Source: UBA2231 sp964415175 (GTDB lineage Bacteria; Elusimicrobiota; Elusimicrobia; Elusimicrobiales; UBA9959). From it: 54,577 nucleotides of DNA. Location of the stretch: positions 1 to 54,577 of the forward strand of contig CAYPYG010000020.1 of NCBI GenBank assembly GCA_964415175.1. Direction: 5' to 3'. Positions 1-8,791 of the stretch are shown in pieces. Both the position numbers and the translations under genes were made by a program. Under the pieces are notes generated by a model, which saw nothing but the letters and a program-made list of their open reading frames with translations, searched no databases and had not been told where the DNA came from. The first letter of the stretch is position 1. Every line of letters starts with the position of its first letter.

Positions 1-2711
1 AGGTTGTCGGTGTCGGTGGTGCCGTAGATCTGGAAGACGTAGCTGCCGTCCGGCACGCGCGTGAGCGTCAGGTCGGTGCCGTCCCAGTACTCGGTGATCT
101 GGGTCCTGGCCGGCCGGACGCCTATGATGCGCTTGACGATGGTGCCGGGGACCTCGACGCCGGGGTCGCTCTGCAGGCTGCGGTTGGTGCCCGGCTTGTA
201 GATCTTGGTGGCCACTTTCATGGCCTCCGAGACCTGGTAGGAGATGATGGCCGGGTTCTCCTGGGTCAGCGGGACGATGGAGACGTCGTAGATGCGCAGC
301 GGGCAGGCGTCTATCGTCATCTGCACGGTCGTGCGCTGGGTCAGCAGGGCGGAGATGTCCTCCGCTATGATCCGGACATTGTAGGTGTCGCAGGGCACGA
401 AGTTGCCGTGGTTGTCCTTGCCGTCCCAGAAGTCCTGGTAGAGGATGTCGCCGTCCCTGAAGCCGCTGGCGATATGCGCCACCTCCCGCGGCGGGATCTC
501 CAGCGTCATGACCTGGACCGTGACCGTGCTCTGGCGGTTGAGCGAATAGGTTATCTCGTAGGGCGGCAGCTTGACCGAATCGCTGGAGTTGTACATCGTC
601 GGAATGGACGGTATGACGTCGAAACCGGCGAAGATGATCTGCCCGCGCGTGATGTCGATGTAGCCGCTGACCTTGTCGGTGGCGTACATCATCTGGCCGC
701 CGGCGGTGCCGCTGGTCTTGGCCACCAGCGTGAAGGGATAACGCCCGTCGGGCATCAGCCTGCCGTCCGAGTCGCGCCCGTCCCAGTACTCGGTGATGCG
801 GAAGCGGCCCGGCCTTATCCCCGAGATGCTGTAGACCGGCGTCAGCGTCACCGAGTCCTCCCAGGGCCACATGCCGGCCGCGGTCTGGGTGGAGCCGGCC
901 GCGTAGATCTTTATGTCCATCCACATGGTCTGCGACAGCTCGAAGCCTATCGTGGCCATCGAGGAGGTGCCGCCGAGCAGGGAGGTGGTGCGCACGTCCA
1001 CGATGCGGAACATGTCCACCGGGATCAGCACCGTCACGGTGGAGGTTTTGACGGTGGCGCAGAGCAGCGGGTCGGTCACGGCCAGCTCGGCCAGGTAGGT
1101 GCCGCTGGCGACGTAGTTGCCGAACTCGTCCCGGCCGTCCCAGAGGTCGCGGTTGGAGAAGTTGGCGGCGCGCGGCTCGTTGCGCACGAGCCGCCGGACG
1201 ACCGTGGAGCCGTCCATGCTCTTTATGGTCAGGTTGACCAGCGCGTCGCGCTGGGGCGTGTAACGGAAATAGAAGGGGTCCAGCATCGCCGCCGTCGGGC
1301 TGGAGCCGATGACCGTGGAGGAAGGGTTCAGCAGGGCGACCGGCAGGCCCCTGGCTACGGGCACGGCGCCGACCATCACCTTGTTGGTGCGCACGACCCA
1401 GTCCCCGGAGGGCAGCTCGGCCCAGATGGCGTAGACGTAGTCGCCGTCGCAGACCGGATTCCCGGAGGAATCGCGGCCGTCCCAGATCGTCGTCACCGTC
1501 GTACGCCGGTCCTTCTGCTCGCTTATCAGCCTCAGCGGCGTTATGGAGGCGCTGACCGAGGAGGCGTTGACCTCGATCGCCGTCCCCGGCGGGTAGATGC
1601 CGACATGGACCGTGGCCGCCTCGGTCAGCATGTAGCTGATGGTCGCCAGGTCCGTGGACGAGGCGCCGAGCGGCTTTATGGCCACGTCGGTCACCTGCAG
1701 CGGGTCCAGGCCTATCTGCACCGTGACGGGCCTGGCGAGGTCGAATTCCCCCGCCCTGAAGTCCCACATGTCGGCCGACTCGGCCTCGATCCTGGCCAGG
1801 TAGAGGCCCGCCGGCAGTATGCGGCCGTTATTGTCGCGGCCGTCCCAGAAATCGCCGTTGGTCAGCGTGCCGTCGGGCGTGCCTTCGCCGACCCTGGGCA
1901 GCCGGTCCACCAGGGTCCGCACCAGCGGCAGCGTGCCCGTCGCCGCGAAGATGTTTATGGTGGTGGTGGCGTCCTTGGAGAGGCGGTAGAGGATATTGTA
2001 GGGCTGGGCGGCCACGCCGGTGATCTTGCCCACTACCGTCGGGGTGGATTTGACGGAATGGATATTGGTGACGTTGACCTGTATCGGGACCTGGTTCTCG
2101 CCGGGATAAGCCGAGGTCTGCTGTATGGAGATATTGCCGGCCGTGGCGGAGACCTGGTTGGTCTTGACCGTGGCGCGGAAGCCGTACTGACCGTTGGTCT
2201 TGCCGAACATTCCGTTGATGTTGTACATCCCGTCCCAGGCCGTGCAGTAGTAATGGCCCTCCCCGCCGATGATCTGTCGTTGTGGAGCATCGGACTGCTG
2301 ATTGCACTGGCCGATATTGTAGAGGTTGATCGTCCGTATCGGCGGGGTGGAGGCGGGGTCCAGCGGATTGCCGCCGGGGCCGAACTTGAAGATCTCGAAA
2401 GAGAGTTCGTCGACGCCGAACAGGGTCGGGGTGCTGGGCACCACGCATGCTATCTGCACGCAGAGGGACAGGCAGCCGCCGGGGTAGTCGGCCCTGGGGC
2501 GCTCGGACTCGATGAGCGCGGAATCGTTCCAGGGATCGCCGGTCAGGGAGGTGTCGAAGGACCTGTCGGTGCCCAGGCCCCCGTCGCAGTAGGTCCTCCC
2601 CCCGCCGTCGCCGACGACTATTTCGGAGATGTAAAGCTGCTGGGCCGAGGCCGGCGCGGCCGGGAGGAAAGCCGCCGCCGCGAAGATCGCCGCCAGTATC
2701 CTGTTTTTCAT
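1..2711 (-). CDS. Secreted repeat protein with seven FlgD-Ig-like (WDG) repeats, C-terminus off the edge
   Basis: The reading frame is open from an ATG at 2711 to the left edge (at least 903 residues), so the C-terminus is missing. The start is supported by a GGAG ribosome site about eight bases upstream. Residues 1-24 form a Sec signal peptide ending ASA. The chain then repeats a unit of about 115-120 residues whose hallmark is WDGxDxxGxxxPxGxY; the WDG codons lie near positions 2230, 1843, 1483, 1137, 779, 421 and 79, so seven copies are visible. This motif is that of FlgD-Ig-like domains found at the ends of secreted and surface proteins; a run of seven suggests a stalk or scaffold on the cell surface. 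It is the last visible gene of a minus-strand run starting at 8654. Exact function is unknown. Confidence 0.8.
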   Translation of the reverse strand, partial: MKNRILAAIFAAAAFLPAAPASAQQLYISEIVVGDGGGRTYCDGGLGTDRSFDTSLTGDPWNDSALIESERPRADYPGGCLSLCVQIACVVPSTPTLFGVDELSFEIFKFGPGGNPLDPASTPPIRTINLYNIGQCNQQSDAPQRQIIGGEGHYYCTAWDGMYNINGMFGKTNGQYGFRATVKTNQVSATAGNISIQQTSAYPGENQVPIQVNVTNIHSVKSTPTVVGKITGVAAQPYNILYRLSKDATTTINIFAATGTLPLVRTLVDRLPRVGEGTPDGTLTNGDFWDGRDNNGRILPAGLYLARIEAESADMWDFRAGEFDLARPVTVQIGLDPLQVTDVAIKPLGASSTDLATISYMLTEAATVHVGIYPPGTAIEVNASSVSASITPLRLISEQKDRRTTVTTIWDGRDSSGNPVCDGDYVYAIWAELPSGDWVVRTNKVMVGAVPVARGLPVALLNPSSTVIGSSPTAAMLDPFYFRYTPQRDALVNLTIKSMDGSTVVRRLVRNEPRAANFSNRDLWDGRDEFGNYVASGTYLAELAVTDPLLCATVKTSTVTVLIPVDMFRIVDVRTTSLLGGTSSMATIGFELSQTMWMDIKIYAAGSTQTAAGMWPWEDSVTLTPVYSISGIRPGRFRITEYWDGRDSDGRLMPDGRYPFTLVAKTSGTAGGQMMYATDKVSGYIDITRGQIIFAGFDVIPSIPTMYNSSDSVKLPPYEITYSLNRQSTVTVQVMTLEIPPREVAHIASGFRDGDILYQDFWDGKDNHGNFVPCDTYNVRIIAEDISALLTQRTTVQMTIDACPLRIYDVSIVPLTQENPAIISYQVSEAMKVATKIYKPGTNRSLQSDPGVEVPGTIVKRIIGVRPARTQITEYWDGTDLTLTRVPDGSYVFQIYGTTDTDN

Positions 2712-2750
2712 ATTCGAAAGCTCCGTTCTTTTATTTCCGTCCATTACGGC

Positions 2751-4472
2751 TCAAAGCGACCGCACCGCGCTCTTGCGCAGTTCCAGCCGGGAGGAATCCC
2801 GCGCCTTCTCCAGCGTCCAGAACTCCTTTCCGTCCAGCCAGAAACCCTCCGCGCCCGGACCCAGGTCCGCGCCGGAAGTTCTCTTGAAACCGCCGTGGGT
2901 GAAATCGTATATGCCGAGCGCGCCGGAGCCGTCCAGGACCCAGAACTTCCCCCCGGCCCACTGCATGGCCTTGACGGTCTTGACGCCCTTTATCTCGTAG
3001 CTGGCCAGCGCGCCGTGGGCCGGGTCGGGGCCGTGGCGGTAGAAGAGGCCGGACGCCGCGTCGAAGGACCAGAGGCTGTGGCCGTCGTGCGCCAGGCCCT
3101 GCGGCGCGGGACCGGGGGTGCGGACGCCGCCGAGTTCCCGTCCGGAGACGGTCTCCTTGCGCACCAGCCGCAGCTGCGCCAGGTCCAGCGCCCAGACCGA
3201 GCCGGGGACCGGGGCGGCGGCGGCCGCGCGCAGCGGCACGCCCGCGCTGCCGTCTATGCGGCGCAGCGTGGCCAGGTCCTTGCGGTCCTTGAGCACCAGG
3301 CCCTGCTCCCAGTCGGCCAGCCAGAGGCCCTCCTCGGAACCCGCTATATAAGATACTCCTTTAAGGTCCAGCGGCCAGGACTGCAGCAGCTCGAAACGGG
3401 GCCTGGAGCGGTAATCGTGGAGGTAGAAGGCGGTCCCCGCCAGCAGGACCAGGGCGGCGCCGGCCAGCAGGAAGGCGCGGCGCAGGCCGCGGGGCCGTTC
3501 CACCGCGCCGAAAGGGGTCGAAACGAAGACCTTGGGGAGTTCCACGCCCTTGAGCGCGTAGAGCTGCAGCACCTGGGTGACCTTCTGCGACCACTCCGAG
3601 GAATCCTTGAGCACCTTCGAGAGCCCCTCGGCGTAGCCCAGGCCCCTCTCCTCCTCGCCGCGCAGCTTCTCGAGCCAGCTCTGGCGCTCGGAGCGCAGGC
3701 GCTCCTCCCAGACGGCGAATTCCTGGCGGTGGGTCTCCCAGACCGAGCGCTCGCGCTCCCAGAGCTCCTTCCACTGGGTCCGCTCGGCGTCCCAGGCCGC
3801 CCTGGCGGCGGACAGTTCATCGGCCAGCTCGGAATTCTTGCGCTCGAGCTCCTTGAGCCGGCGGCCGGCCTCGGCGCGCTCCTTGCGCTCGGCCAGCAGT
3901 TCGGAGAGGGTGGATTCGACGGCGGCCTTGGCGTCGGCGAGCCTCTTTTCGAGGGCCGCGGCGGCGTCGCGCAGGTCGGCGGACCCGGTATTGGCCTCGC
4001 CGTACTTGCGGCGGTACTCGTCGCGCTCGCGGGTCAGCGCCTCCACGCGGGCGCCCAGTTCGCGCAGCTCGTTCCTGCCGCGCTCGAGCACCTCCTGCAG
4101 CAGGCGGACCTCCTTCTGATGGGCGTCCTTCTGCCCGCGGAGCGTCTTGCGGGTCTCCTCCAGGTTCAGGGCGGTGTTGAGCTGCTCGGTGACAAGCTTC
4201 TCGCGGGCCTCGGTGTAATGCTGCTTGAGCTCGGCCAGGTGCGCGCGGGTCTCCTCGAGCTGGAAGGAGAGGTCGCGGACATTGAGCTCCTTGGCCGAGA
4301 GCAGGCGCTCCCATTCGGCCTGGGCCTTGCCGTAATTGTCCTTGAGGAACCGGACGGTCTCGACCGAGGATTCGCGCATTTCCGGCATGGGCGGCGGCGC
4401 GGGAGGCAGGTCCTCCCCCGAAACGCGCTTCCACACCTCGGCTATCCTCTTGTCCAGCTCGGAATTTTCCAT
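2751..4472 (-). CDS. Coiled-coil membrane protein with extracytoplasmic propeller-like domain
   Basis: Unrecognised protein of 573 residues. About residues 40-310 are highly charged, rich in Glu, Arg, Lys and Leu with heptad character, and should form a long coiled coil. A single hydrophobic segment near residues 333-352 (LLAGAALVLLAGTAFYL) is the only membrane span. The remaining 220 residues contain repeated G-x-W/L-W-x-x-D stretches (GLWLADW, SVWALD, SLWSFD, KFWVLD, GFWLDG) typical of beta-propeller blades. With no N-terminal signal, the coiled coil should be cytoplasmic and the propeller periplasmic, an arrangement that could link an envelope signal or structure to the cytoplasm. It sits 39 bases upstream of the repeat protein and 94 bases downstream of a PorV-like barrel. 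Specific role not known. Confidence 0.8.
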   Translation of the reverse strand: MENSELDKRIAEVWKRVSGEDLPPAPPPMPEMRESSVETVRFLKDNYGKAQAEWERLLSAKELNVRDLSFQLEETRAHLAELKQHYTEAREKLVTEQLNTALNLEETRKTLRGQKDAHQKEVRLLQEVLERGRNELRELGARVEALTRERDEYRRKYGEANTGSADLRDAAAALEKRLADAKAAVESTLSELLAERKERAEAGRRLKELERKNSELADELSAARAAWDAERTQWKELWERERSVWETHRQEFAVWEERLRSERQSWLEKLRGEEERGLGYAEGLSKVLKDSSEWSQKVTQVLQLYALKGVELPKVFVSTPFGAVERPRGLRRAFLLAGAALVLLAGTAFYLHDYRSRPRFELLQSWPLDLKGVSYIAGSEEGLWLADWEQGLVLKDRKDLATLRRIDGSAGVPLRAAAAAPVPGSVWALDLAQLRLVRKETVSGRELGGVRTPGPAPQGLAHDGHSLWSFDAASGLFYRHGPDPAHGALASYEIKGVKTVKAMQWAGGKFWVLDGSGALGIYDFTHGGFKRTSGADLGPGAEGFWLDGKEFWTLEKARDSSRLELRKSAVRSL

Positions 4473-4476
4473 AAAG

Positions 4477-4502
4477 GACCGCGGGCCACGGGCCCGGCGG
4501 TC
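4477..4502 (-). promoter_or_regulatory. Stable hairpin just before the start codon of the coiled-coil gene
   Basis: A GC-only stem of about 11 pairs (GACCGC/GCGGTC and GGGCC/GGCCC arms with one bulged base) ends four bases before the ATG at 4472. I see no clear Shine-Dalgarno sequence there. The hairpin could restrict initiation or be the end of an upstream transcript; neither is shown. Confidence 0.3.
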
Positions 4503-4566
4503 ACTTTATTTTACCAGGGAGGGCGTTAAGGGGCGGTGAAATAATTGTTAACAAAAGATTACAGGC

Positions 4567-5931
4567 TCACCTGCCGACCAGGGACTGCAGTTCGGAGGCG
4601 GCGCGGCTGATGTCTATGCCCGAATCCTGGTACTGGCCGATGATGCGGCCGAGCGCGGCCCGGAGACTTTCCGGCGGCGCCCCGCCCGCCTTCATCTTCA
4701 GGTAGGCCTGGAAATCCACGCTGAACTGGTAGGCCAGCTGGCTGAGCCTGTCCGCGCGCCGCTTCTCGGCCAGGGCTTTCAGCTCGGCCTCGGCGCGGCG
4801 CTGGCGCGCGATCGCCTCCTCCAGGCGCCGTTTCTCCCTCCCCGCCGCCGCGGCGCGGTCGGATTCGGAGGCGAACAGCTCGTTGAGCGAGACGTACTCG
4901 CGGCGCAGGAAATCCAGCTCGTCCTTGAGGGCCCGCTCGCGCAGCGAGGCCTCGTCGAGCGCCGTCAGCAGGTCTTTGCGGTACTTCATCTCCCTGCGCA
5001 GCAGGTTCTCCCATTCGCCGGCGGCGTCCCGGTCGCCGAAGCGCAGGTTCAGCGTCAGCGCGTGCCCGACGCCCTGTCCGTCGCTGAGCGGCAGCATGAA
5101 GGCGTAGGCGAAGTCGGATTCGGCCAGCCGCCAGCCGGCGCCCAGCGCCAGCAGCGAGGAGGCGTCGCCGAGATGAAGGCCGGCCCTGCCCAGCAGCGTG
5201 CCGCGCCTGAGGGGGCTCCAGGAGCGCTCGACCCCGGAACTGAGAGTGTAGCCGGGCTCCTGCAGCAGGGAACCGGAGCGGCGCGTGAAATCCATGGCCA
5301 GCCTGTACTGCCTGGTCTCCTGAGCGACGCCGAGCTTGTAGGCGCGGGGAGCCTTGTCCTCGAGAGGGCCGGCCTCGAACGAGGAGGCGACCATGTTCAG
5401 CAGCGAGAACCCCCAGGCGAGGCCGCCGTCCGACCTGTAGAGCGCGCCCAGGTCCAGTCCGGGAGCGCCCGCCGCGGACCCGGTAGGGATATGCGTCAGC
5501 CGCTGATGTCTGAAATTGAAACCGAAGTCCAGCGAACCGCCGGCGAGCCGCAGCAGCTGCCAGCTGGACCAGCCCAGGACCAGGTCGCGCTGGCGGGCCA
5601 GCGAACCGTCGGTGCGGTAGCGCACGGCGCCGCTGACGGTCCCCGGCCGGTCCTCGAGCATCAGGGGGGCGCGGAGATCGAAGGACTGGTCCCTGAAGTC
5701 ATAGGGGCCGCCCGGCAGCCTGAACGAGGAGAGGTAATGCGCGCCCGCCGCGATCTTGCGGGAAGCGCCGGCCGCGGCGGGGTTGAGCAGGCCGTGGCCG
5801 TCGAGGGCGGAACCCGCCCAGGCCATCGCGGCCCGGTCCGCGCCCGGGCCCGCGTCCTCGAAAGCGGCGCGGGCCGGGGAGACCGCCAGCAGGAGCGCCG
5901 GCAGGAGCGGGACGAAGAGCTTACTTCGCAT
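4567..5931 (-). CDS. PorV/PorQ-like outer-membrane barrel with coiled-coil tail
   Basis: Protein of 454 residues. Residues 1-22 are a signal peptide ending ARA. Residues 25-320 look like a beta-barrel: alternating hydrophobic strands, many Gly/Ser/Tyr turns, and an early LLNPAAAG segment resembling the YNPAG motif of the PorV/FadL-like family. From about residue 325 the sequence becomes Glu/Arg/Ala-rich helix (EWENLLRREMKYRKDLL onward) and should be a coiled coil projecting from the barrel. The start overlaps the end of the GGDEF gene by 11 bases, so the two are translationally coupled. PorV-type barrels serve as shuttles or anchors for surface proteins; the downstream repeat protein could be a client, but this is inference from position. 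Confidence 0.72.
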   Translation of the reverse strand: MRSKLFVPLLPALLLAVSPARAAFEDAGPGADRAAMAWAGSALDGHGLLNPAAAGASRKIAAGAHYLSSFRLPGGPYDFRDQSFDLRAPLMLEDRPGTVSGAVRYRTDGSLARQRDLVLGWSSWQLLRLAGGSLDFGFNFRHQRLTHIPTGSAAGAPGLDLGALYRSDGGLAWGFSLLNMVASSFEAGPLEDKAPRAYKLGVAQETRQYRLAMDFTRRSGSLLQEPGYTLSSGVERSWSPLRRGTLLGRAGLHLGDASSLLALGAGWRLAESDFAYAFMLPLSDGQGVGHALTLNLRFGDRDAAGEWENLLRREMKYRKDLLTALDEASLRERALKDELDFLRREYVSLNELFASESDRAAAAGREKRRLEEAIARQRRAEAELKALAEKRRADRLSQLAYQFSVDFQAYLKMKAGGAPPESLRAALGRIIGQYQDSGIDISRAASELQSLVGR

Positions 5932-7459
5932 CGGGGGAGCCCTCCTTCTCCGCCGGCGGGCAGGCGCAGTCCCGCGCCGGCGGCTGGGCCTCGGCGGCCT
6001 TCTCGTCGTAGAGCATGATGAAGCCGCGGCCGGCCGACTTGACCCGGTAGAGGGTCTCGTCGGCCTTGCGCAGCAGCTCGTCGGTGGACGAGGCGTCCTG
6101 CGGGAACACCGAGATGCCCACGCTGAGCGAGACCTGCAGTTCGCGGTTGCGCGAGAACGGCACCGGGATCTTGAGGTCCCGTATCTCGGCCGCGAGGCGC
6201 TCGCAGAGCTTCTTGGCGTCGAGGGCCGTGGTCTCGGGCAGCAGTATCAGTATCTCGTCGCCGCCGTAGCGGCACGGGAAGTCTATCTTGCGCAGGTTGG
6301 AGAGGATCACGCGGCCGACCTCCTTGAGGACCTTGTCCCCGATCTGGTGGCCGTAAGTGTCGTTGATCTCCTTGAAATAGTCCAGGTCTATCCAGACCAG
6401 CGCCATCGGCTTGCGCGAGCGCTCGGCGCGGTAGAACTCCTCCTGGAAGCGCTGCATGAAGTAGCGGCGCAGCGGCAGCTTGGTCAGCTCGTCGTGCAGC
6501 GAAAGCTCCTCGACCTTGTCGAAGAGCTTGACGTTGTCGACGGCCAGCGCGATCTGGCCGGCGAAGGACTTGAGCATGGCCAGGTCGTCCGGGTCTATCT
6601 TGTGCTGCGAGAGGATATTGTCGACTATCAGCAGGCCGATCGTGGCGCCCTGCACGACCAGCGGCAGGTACAGGACGCATTCGCGGTAGCGGTCCATGAA
6701 GGCGCCGGTGCTCTTGCCCAGCACGATGTCGGCGAAACGGTGCGCGCCGGGCTCCAGCGGGATCTCGTCGTAGGAGATGCTCTTGACCTGGCCGCGGATG
6801 TCGGCGCTGTACTCGCCCTTGAGCTTGTTGGCGCCTTTGTCGATGAGGTAGAGGCGCACGCGGTCGAAGCCGAAATACTTCTGCACGCCGGTCAGGATAT
6901 GCTTGAAGCTCTCGCGCACGCGTATGGAGGTGGCGAAGATCTCGGTCAGCTCGGCCACGGCGGCCATGCCGCGCTCGTGGCGGCGCACCAGCTCGGCGTA
7001 CTCGGCCCGGTAGTAGTGGCGCACCAGGCTCCGCACCATGGACAGCGCCCCCTGCCGCTCGCGGTCGCGGAAGCCGCGCTTGCCGTGCAGCCGCTCGGCG
7101 CGTATGACCCCGGTGCGGTGCGGGCCGGGGGCGCCGGACTGGCCCTCCAGCGAGAAGGGGATGTAGAGATGATGCATGCCGGGCAGGCGCGCGGCGTGGG
7201 AGCGGCCGCGCAGTATGGCCTGGCCCAGCGGCGAGGCCTGGTCCAGGCGGATGTTCTCCTCGTGCTCGAACACGAGGCCGTGCTTGTAGCGCAGCCTGAG
7301 GCTCAGCAGCGAGCGTTTAAGGTCCGGTTCGAAGAAGCACACGCCGTCGAGGGAATAGGCCGCCGCCAGTTCCCGGAGCAGGTGGCCGAAGAAGGCGTTG
7401 GGCCCGGTCAGCACCGCCTTCTCCAGCTCCTCGTAGATATCGTGTTCCTTCTTTTTCAT
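5921..7459 (-). CDS. GAF-domain diguanylate cyclase (GGDEI variant)
   Basis: Protein of 512 residues with no membrane segment. The N-terminal 160 residues look like a divergent GAF-like sensor; a clearer GAF domain follows at about 175-325, containing the SLHDELTKLPLRRYF junction typical of the linker into GGDEF domains. The cyclase domain occupies about 330-485, with the nucleotide and metal motifs WIDLDYFKEINDTYGHQIGD and the active-site loop RYGGDEI. The last residue of the signature is Ile instead of Phe. Diguanylate cyclases make cyclic di-GMP from two GTP, and the catalytic Gly-Gly-Asp-Glu core is intact, so activity is likely. No RxxD inhibitory site is obvious. The gene starts four bases after the stop of the solute-binding-like gene and overlaps the barrel gene, suggesting one operon. 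Confidence 0.9.
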   Translation of the reverse strand: MKKKEHDIYEELEKAVLTGPNAFFGHLLRELAAAYSLDGVCFFEPDLKRSLLSLRLRYKHGLVFEHEENIRLDQASPLGQAILRGRSHAARLPGMHHLYIPFSLEGQSGAPGPHRTGVIRAERLHGKRGFRDRERQGALSMVRSLVRHYYRAEYAELVRRHERGMAAVAELTEIFATSIRVRESFKHILTGVQKYFGFDRVRLYLIDKGANKLKGEYSADIRGQVKSISYDEIPLEPGAHRFADIVLGKSTGAFMDRYRECVLYLPLVVQGATIGLLIVDNILSQHKIDPDDLAMLKSFAGQIALAVDNVKLFDKVEELSLHDELTKLPLRRYFMQRFQEEFYRAERSRKPMALVWIDLDYFKEINDTYGHQIGDKVLKEVGRVILSNLRKIDFPCRYGGDEILILLPETTALDAKKLCERLAAEIRDLKIPVPFSRNRELQVSLSVGISVFPQDASSTDELLRKADETLYRVKSAGRGFIMLYDEKAAEAQPPARDCACPPAEKEGSPDAK

Positions 7460-7463
7460 CGCG

Positions 7464-8654
7464 TCAGTAGATGGAAAGCAGGTAGTCTATCTCGCCCTGC
7501 AGTTTTATGAGTTCGCGCCGCAGGTCGTCCCCGTCGTAATCCCCCTCTGCCGAGCGCAGGGCCGCCGCGGCCAGGGCGGAGTCGAGCAGGATCTCGCAGG
7601 TCGGGTAGGCCGTGACGCCGGGCCGGAGCCTGGCGTTCTCCAGCAGCTTCCGGTACATGGCCCCGTGGCGCGTGGAGTCCAGCGCGTCCTCGAGCGGCTG
7701 CCTGTGGCAGGGGAAAGCGCCGAAAGCGCCGGTGAAATAGCGGGCCTGGCGCGGATCCAGCAGCCACTTGAGGAGTTCGACCGGGGCCTCCTCGCCCGCG
7801 GCGCAGCTGCAGAGCGCCAGCGAATTGACGAAGCAGGGCGAAACGGGCCTGCCGGAGGACGGGTACGGGACCGGCCGCATGTGGACGGCGCGGGAGCCCG
7901 ATCTCACCTGTATCGGCTGCCGCCCGGAGAAGACTAGGTCGCTCAGGCCGGAGACCAGGAAACCGCTCTCGTGGAAGTTCTCCTCGAAAAGGGGCATGTA
8001 TCCCCTTGCCGCCAGCGACAGGTAGTCCTCCATGCCGCGCACGGTCTCGTCGCGGGTCACGGCGCAGCGGCTGAAGCCCTCGCTGAAAAGGTCCCCCCCG
8101 CGCCCCCAGACGCAGGGAAGCACGTCCACTGCGCTGACGGCGCCGGAGGGGTTGGAGTTCTCCACCGGATAATAGTCCTTCTTCCTGCAGGCGGACTTCA
8201 GGGCGGCGCAGGTCTTCAGCAGGCCGTCCCAGGAGGCCAGGTCGGCCTGCGGGTCCTTCGAGACCTTTTTAAGCGAATCGGCCCTGTAATGCAGGCAGAC
8301 GATCTCGGCCCACCAGGGCATGGCGTAGACGGAACCGCCCTCGGCTGGCAGGCAGGTCCGCCGGATGAAATCGGGATAACGCGCGGCCGGCCCCTCTATC
8401 AGGCCGGACAGGTCCGAGAGCAGGCCCAGCTTGGCGAAGAGCGGGGTCCAGGACTGGGGCAGCTCGATCAGCCCGGCGGCGGGAGAGCCCTTGGGGTCGC
8501 GCAGATGGGCGAAAAGCGCGTCCCAGAGGGAGCGCCGGGTCAGGACCTCGAATTCGGCCTTATGACCGGGGAACTCGGCGTGGAAACGGGCCAGCAGGTT
8601 CTTCACCGCCAGGTTCTTGCGGGAATCGTAATCGGACAGTATCCAGATCTTCAT
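7464..8654 (-). CDS. Solute-binding-protein-like (SBP family 1) protein without signal peptide
   Basis: Protein of 396 residues resembling extracellular sugar-binding proteins of ABC transporters: an N-terminal strand plus helix that aligns with the FNxxxP core, a hinge segment VYAMPWWAEIVCLHYRAD like the YALP...YYN region, and a C-terminal WLLDPRQARYF segment like the FLxxPE..Q motif. It starts MKIWILSDYDSRKNLAV with no hydrophobic leader, and the in-frame codons upstream run into a TAA eleven codons before the ATG, so no signal peptide is hidden. It should therefore be cytoplasmic. No permease or ATPase genes are near; instead it abuts a diguanylate cyclase, so it may act as a cytosolic ligand sensor. 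That role is inference. Confidence 0.75.
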   Translation of the reverse strand: MKIWILSDYDSRKNLAVKNLLARFHAEFPGHKAEFEVLTRRSLWDALFAHLRDPKGSPAAGLIELPQSWTPLFAKLGLLSDLSGLIEGPAARYPDFIRRTCLPAEGGSVYAMPWWAEIVCLHYRADSLKKVSKDPQADLASWDGLLKTCAALKSACRKKDYYPVENSNPSGAVSAVDVLPCVWGRGGDLFSEGFSRCAVTRDETVRGMEDYLSLAARGYMPLFEENFHESGFLVSGLSDLVFSGRQPIQVRSGSRAVHMRPVPYPSSGRPVSPCFVNSLALCSCAAGEEAPVELLKWLLDPRQARYFTGAFGAFPCHRQPLEDALDSTRHGAMYRKLLENARLRPGVTAYPTCEILLDSALAAAALRSAEGDYDGDDLRRELIKLQGEIDYLLSIY

Positions 8655-8688
8655 GTTCGCGCTATAATCTATAACAGAGCGTTGTTAA
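8654..8688 (-). promoter_or_regulatory. Promoter for the solute-binding-like operon, apparently leaderless
   Basis: On the minus strand TTAACA (8688-8683) is followed after 16 bases by TATAGC (8666-8661). Seven bases beyond the -10 box lies the A of the ATG at 8654, so the predicted +1 coincides with the start codon, and no Shine-Dalgarno site is present. Confidence 0.45.
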
Positions 8689-8699
8689 GTTAATGTTAC

Positions 8700-8791
8700 G
8701 GGACGCTGATTACTAAATGCCTGATTATCAACGGCGGGGTTCACGTCCTGGCCGGCAAGACTCCAATTAGGCATTTAGGAATCAGCGTCCC
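8700..8791. repeat. 92-bp inverted-repeat element (MITE-like) reaching into the end of tsaD
   Basis: Arms at 8700-8722 and 8769-8791 are inverted copies matching at 22 of 23 positions, starting GGGACGCTGATT and ending AAATGCCT, with looser pairing a few bases further in. About 46 bases lie between. There is no reading frame inside. The right arm supplies the stop codon and last residues of tsaD. Long, nearly perfect terminal repeats around a short non-coding core suggest a miniature mobile element or REP-type unit; no flanking target duplication is obvious. Confidence 0.6.

Noticed and set aside
1..2711. CRISPR array, because of regularly spaced repeats
   Set aside because: The spacing is about 350 bases and the repeat is protein-level (WDG motif) within one open frame; there are no short direct repeats with unique spacers.
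408..4529. Very long plus-strand open frame (1373 codons) across genes 1-4472
   Set aside because: Its translation is low-complexity (Gly/Ala/Arg/Val) and it mirrors the minus-strand repeat and coiled-coil genes, which have signal peptide, ribosome sites and recognisable repeats. High GC suppresses stops in the opposite frame.
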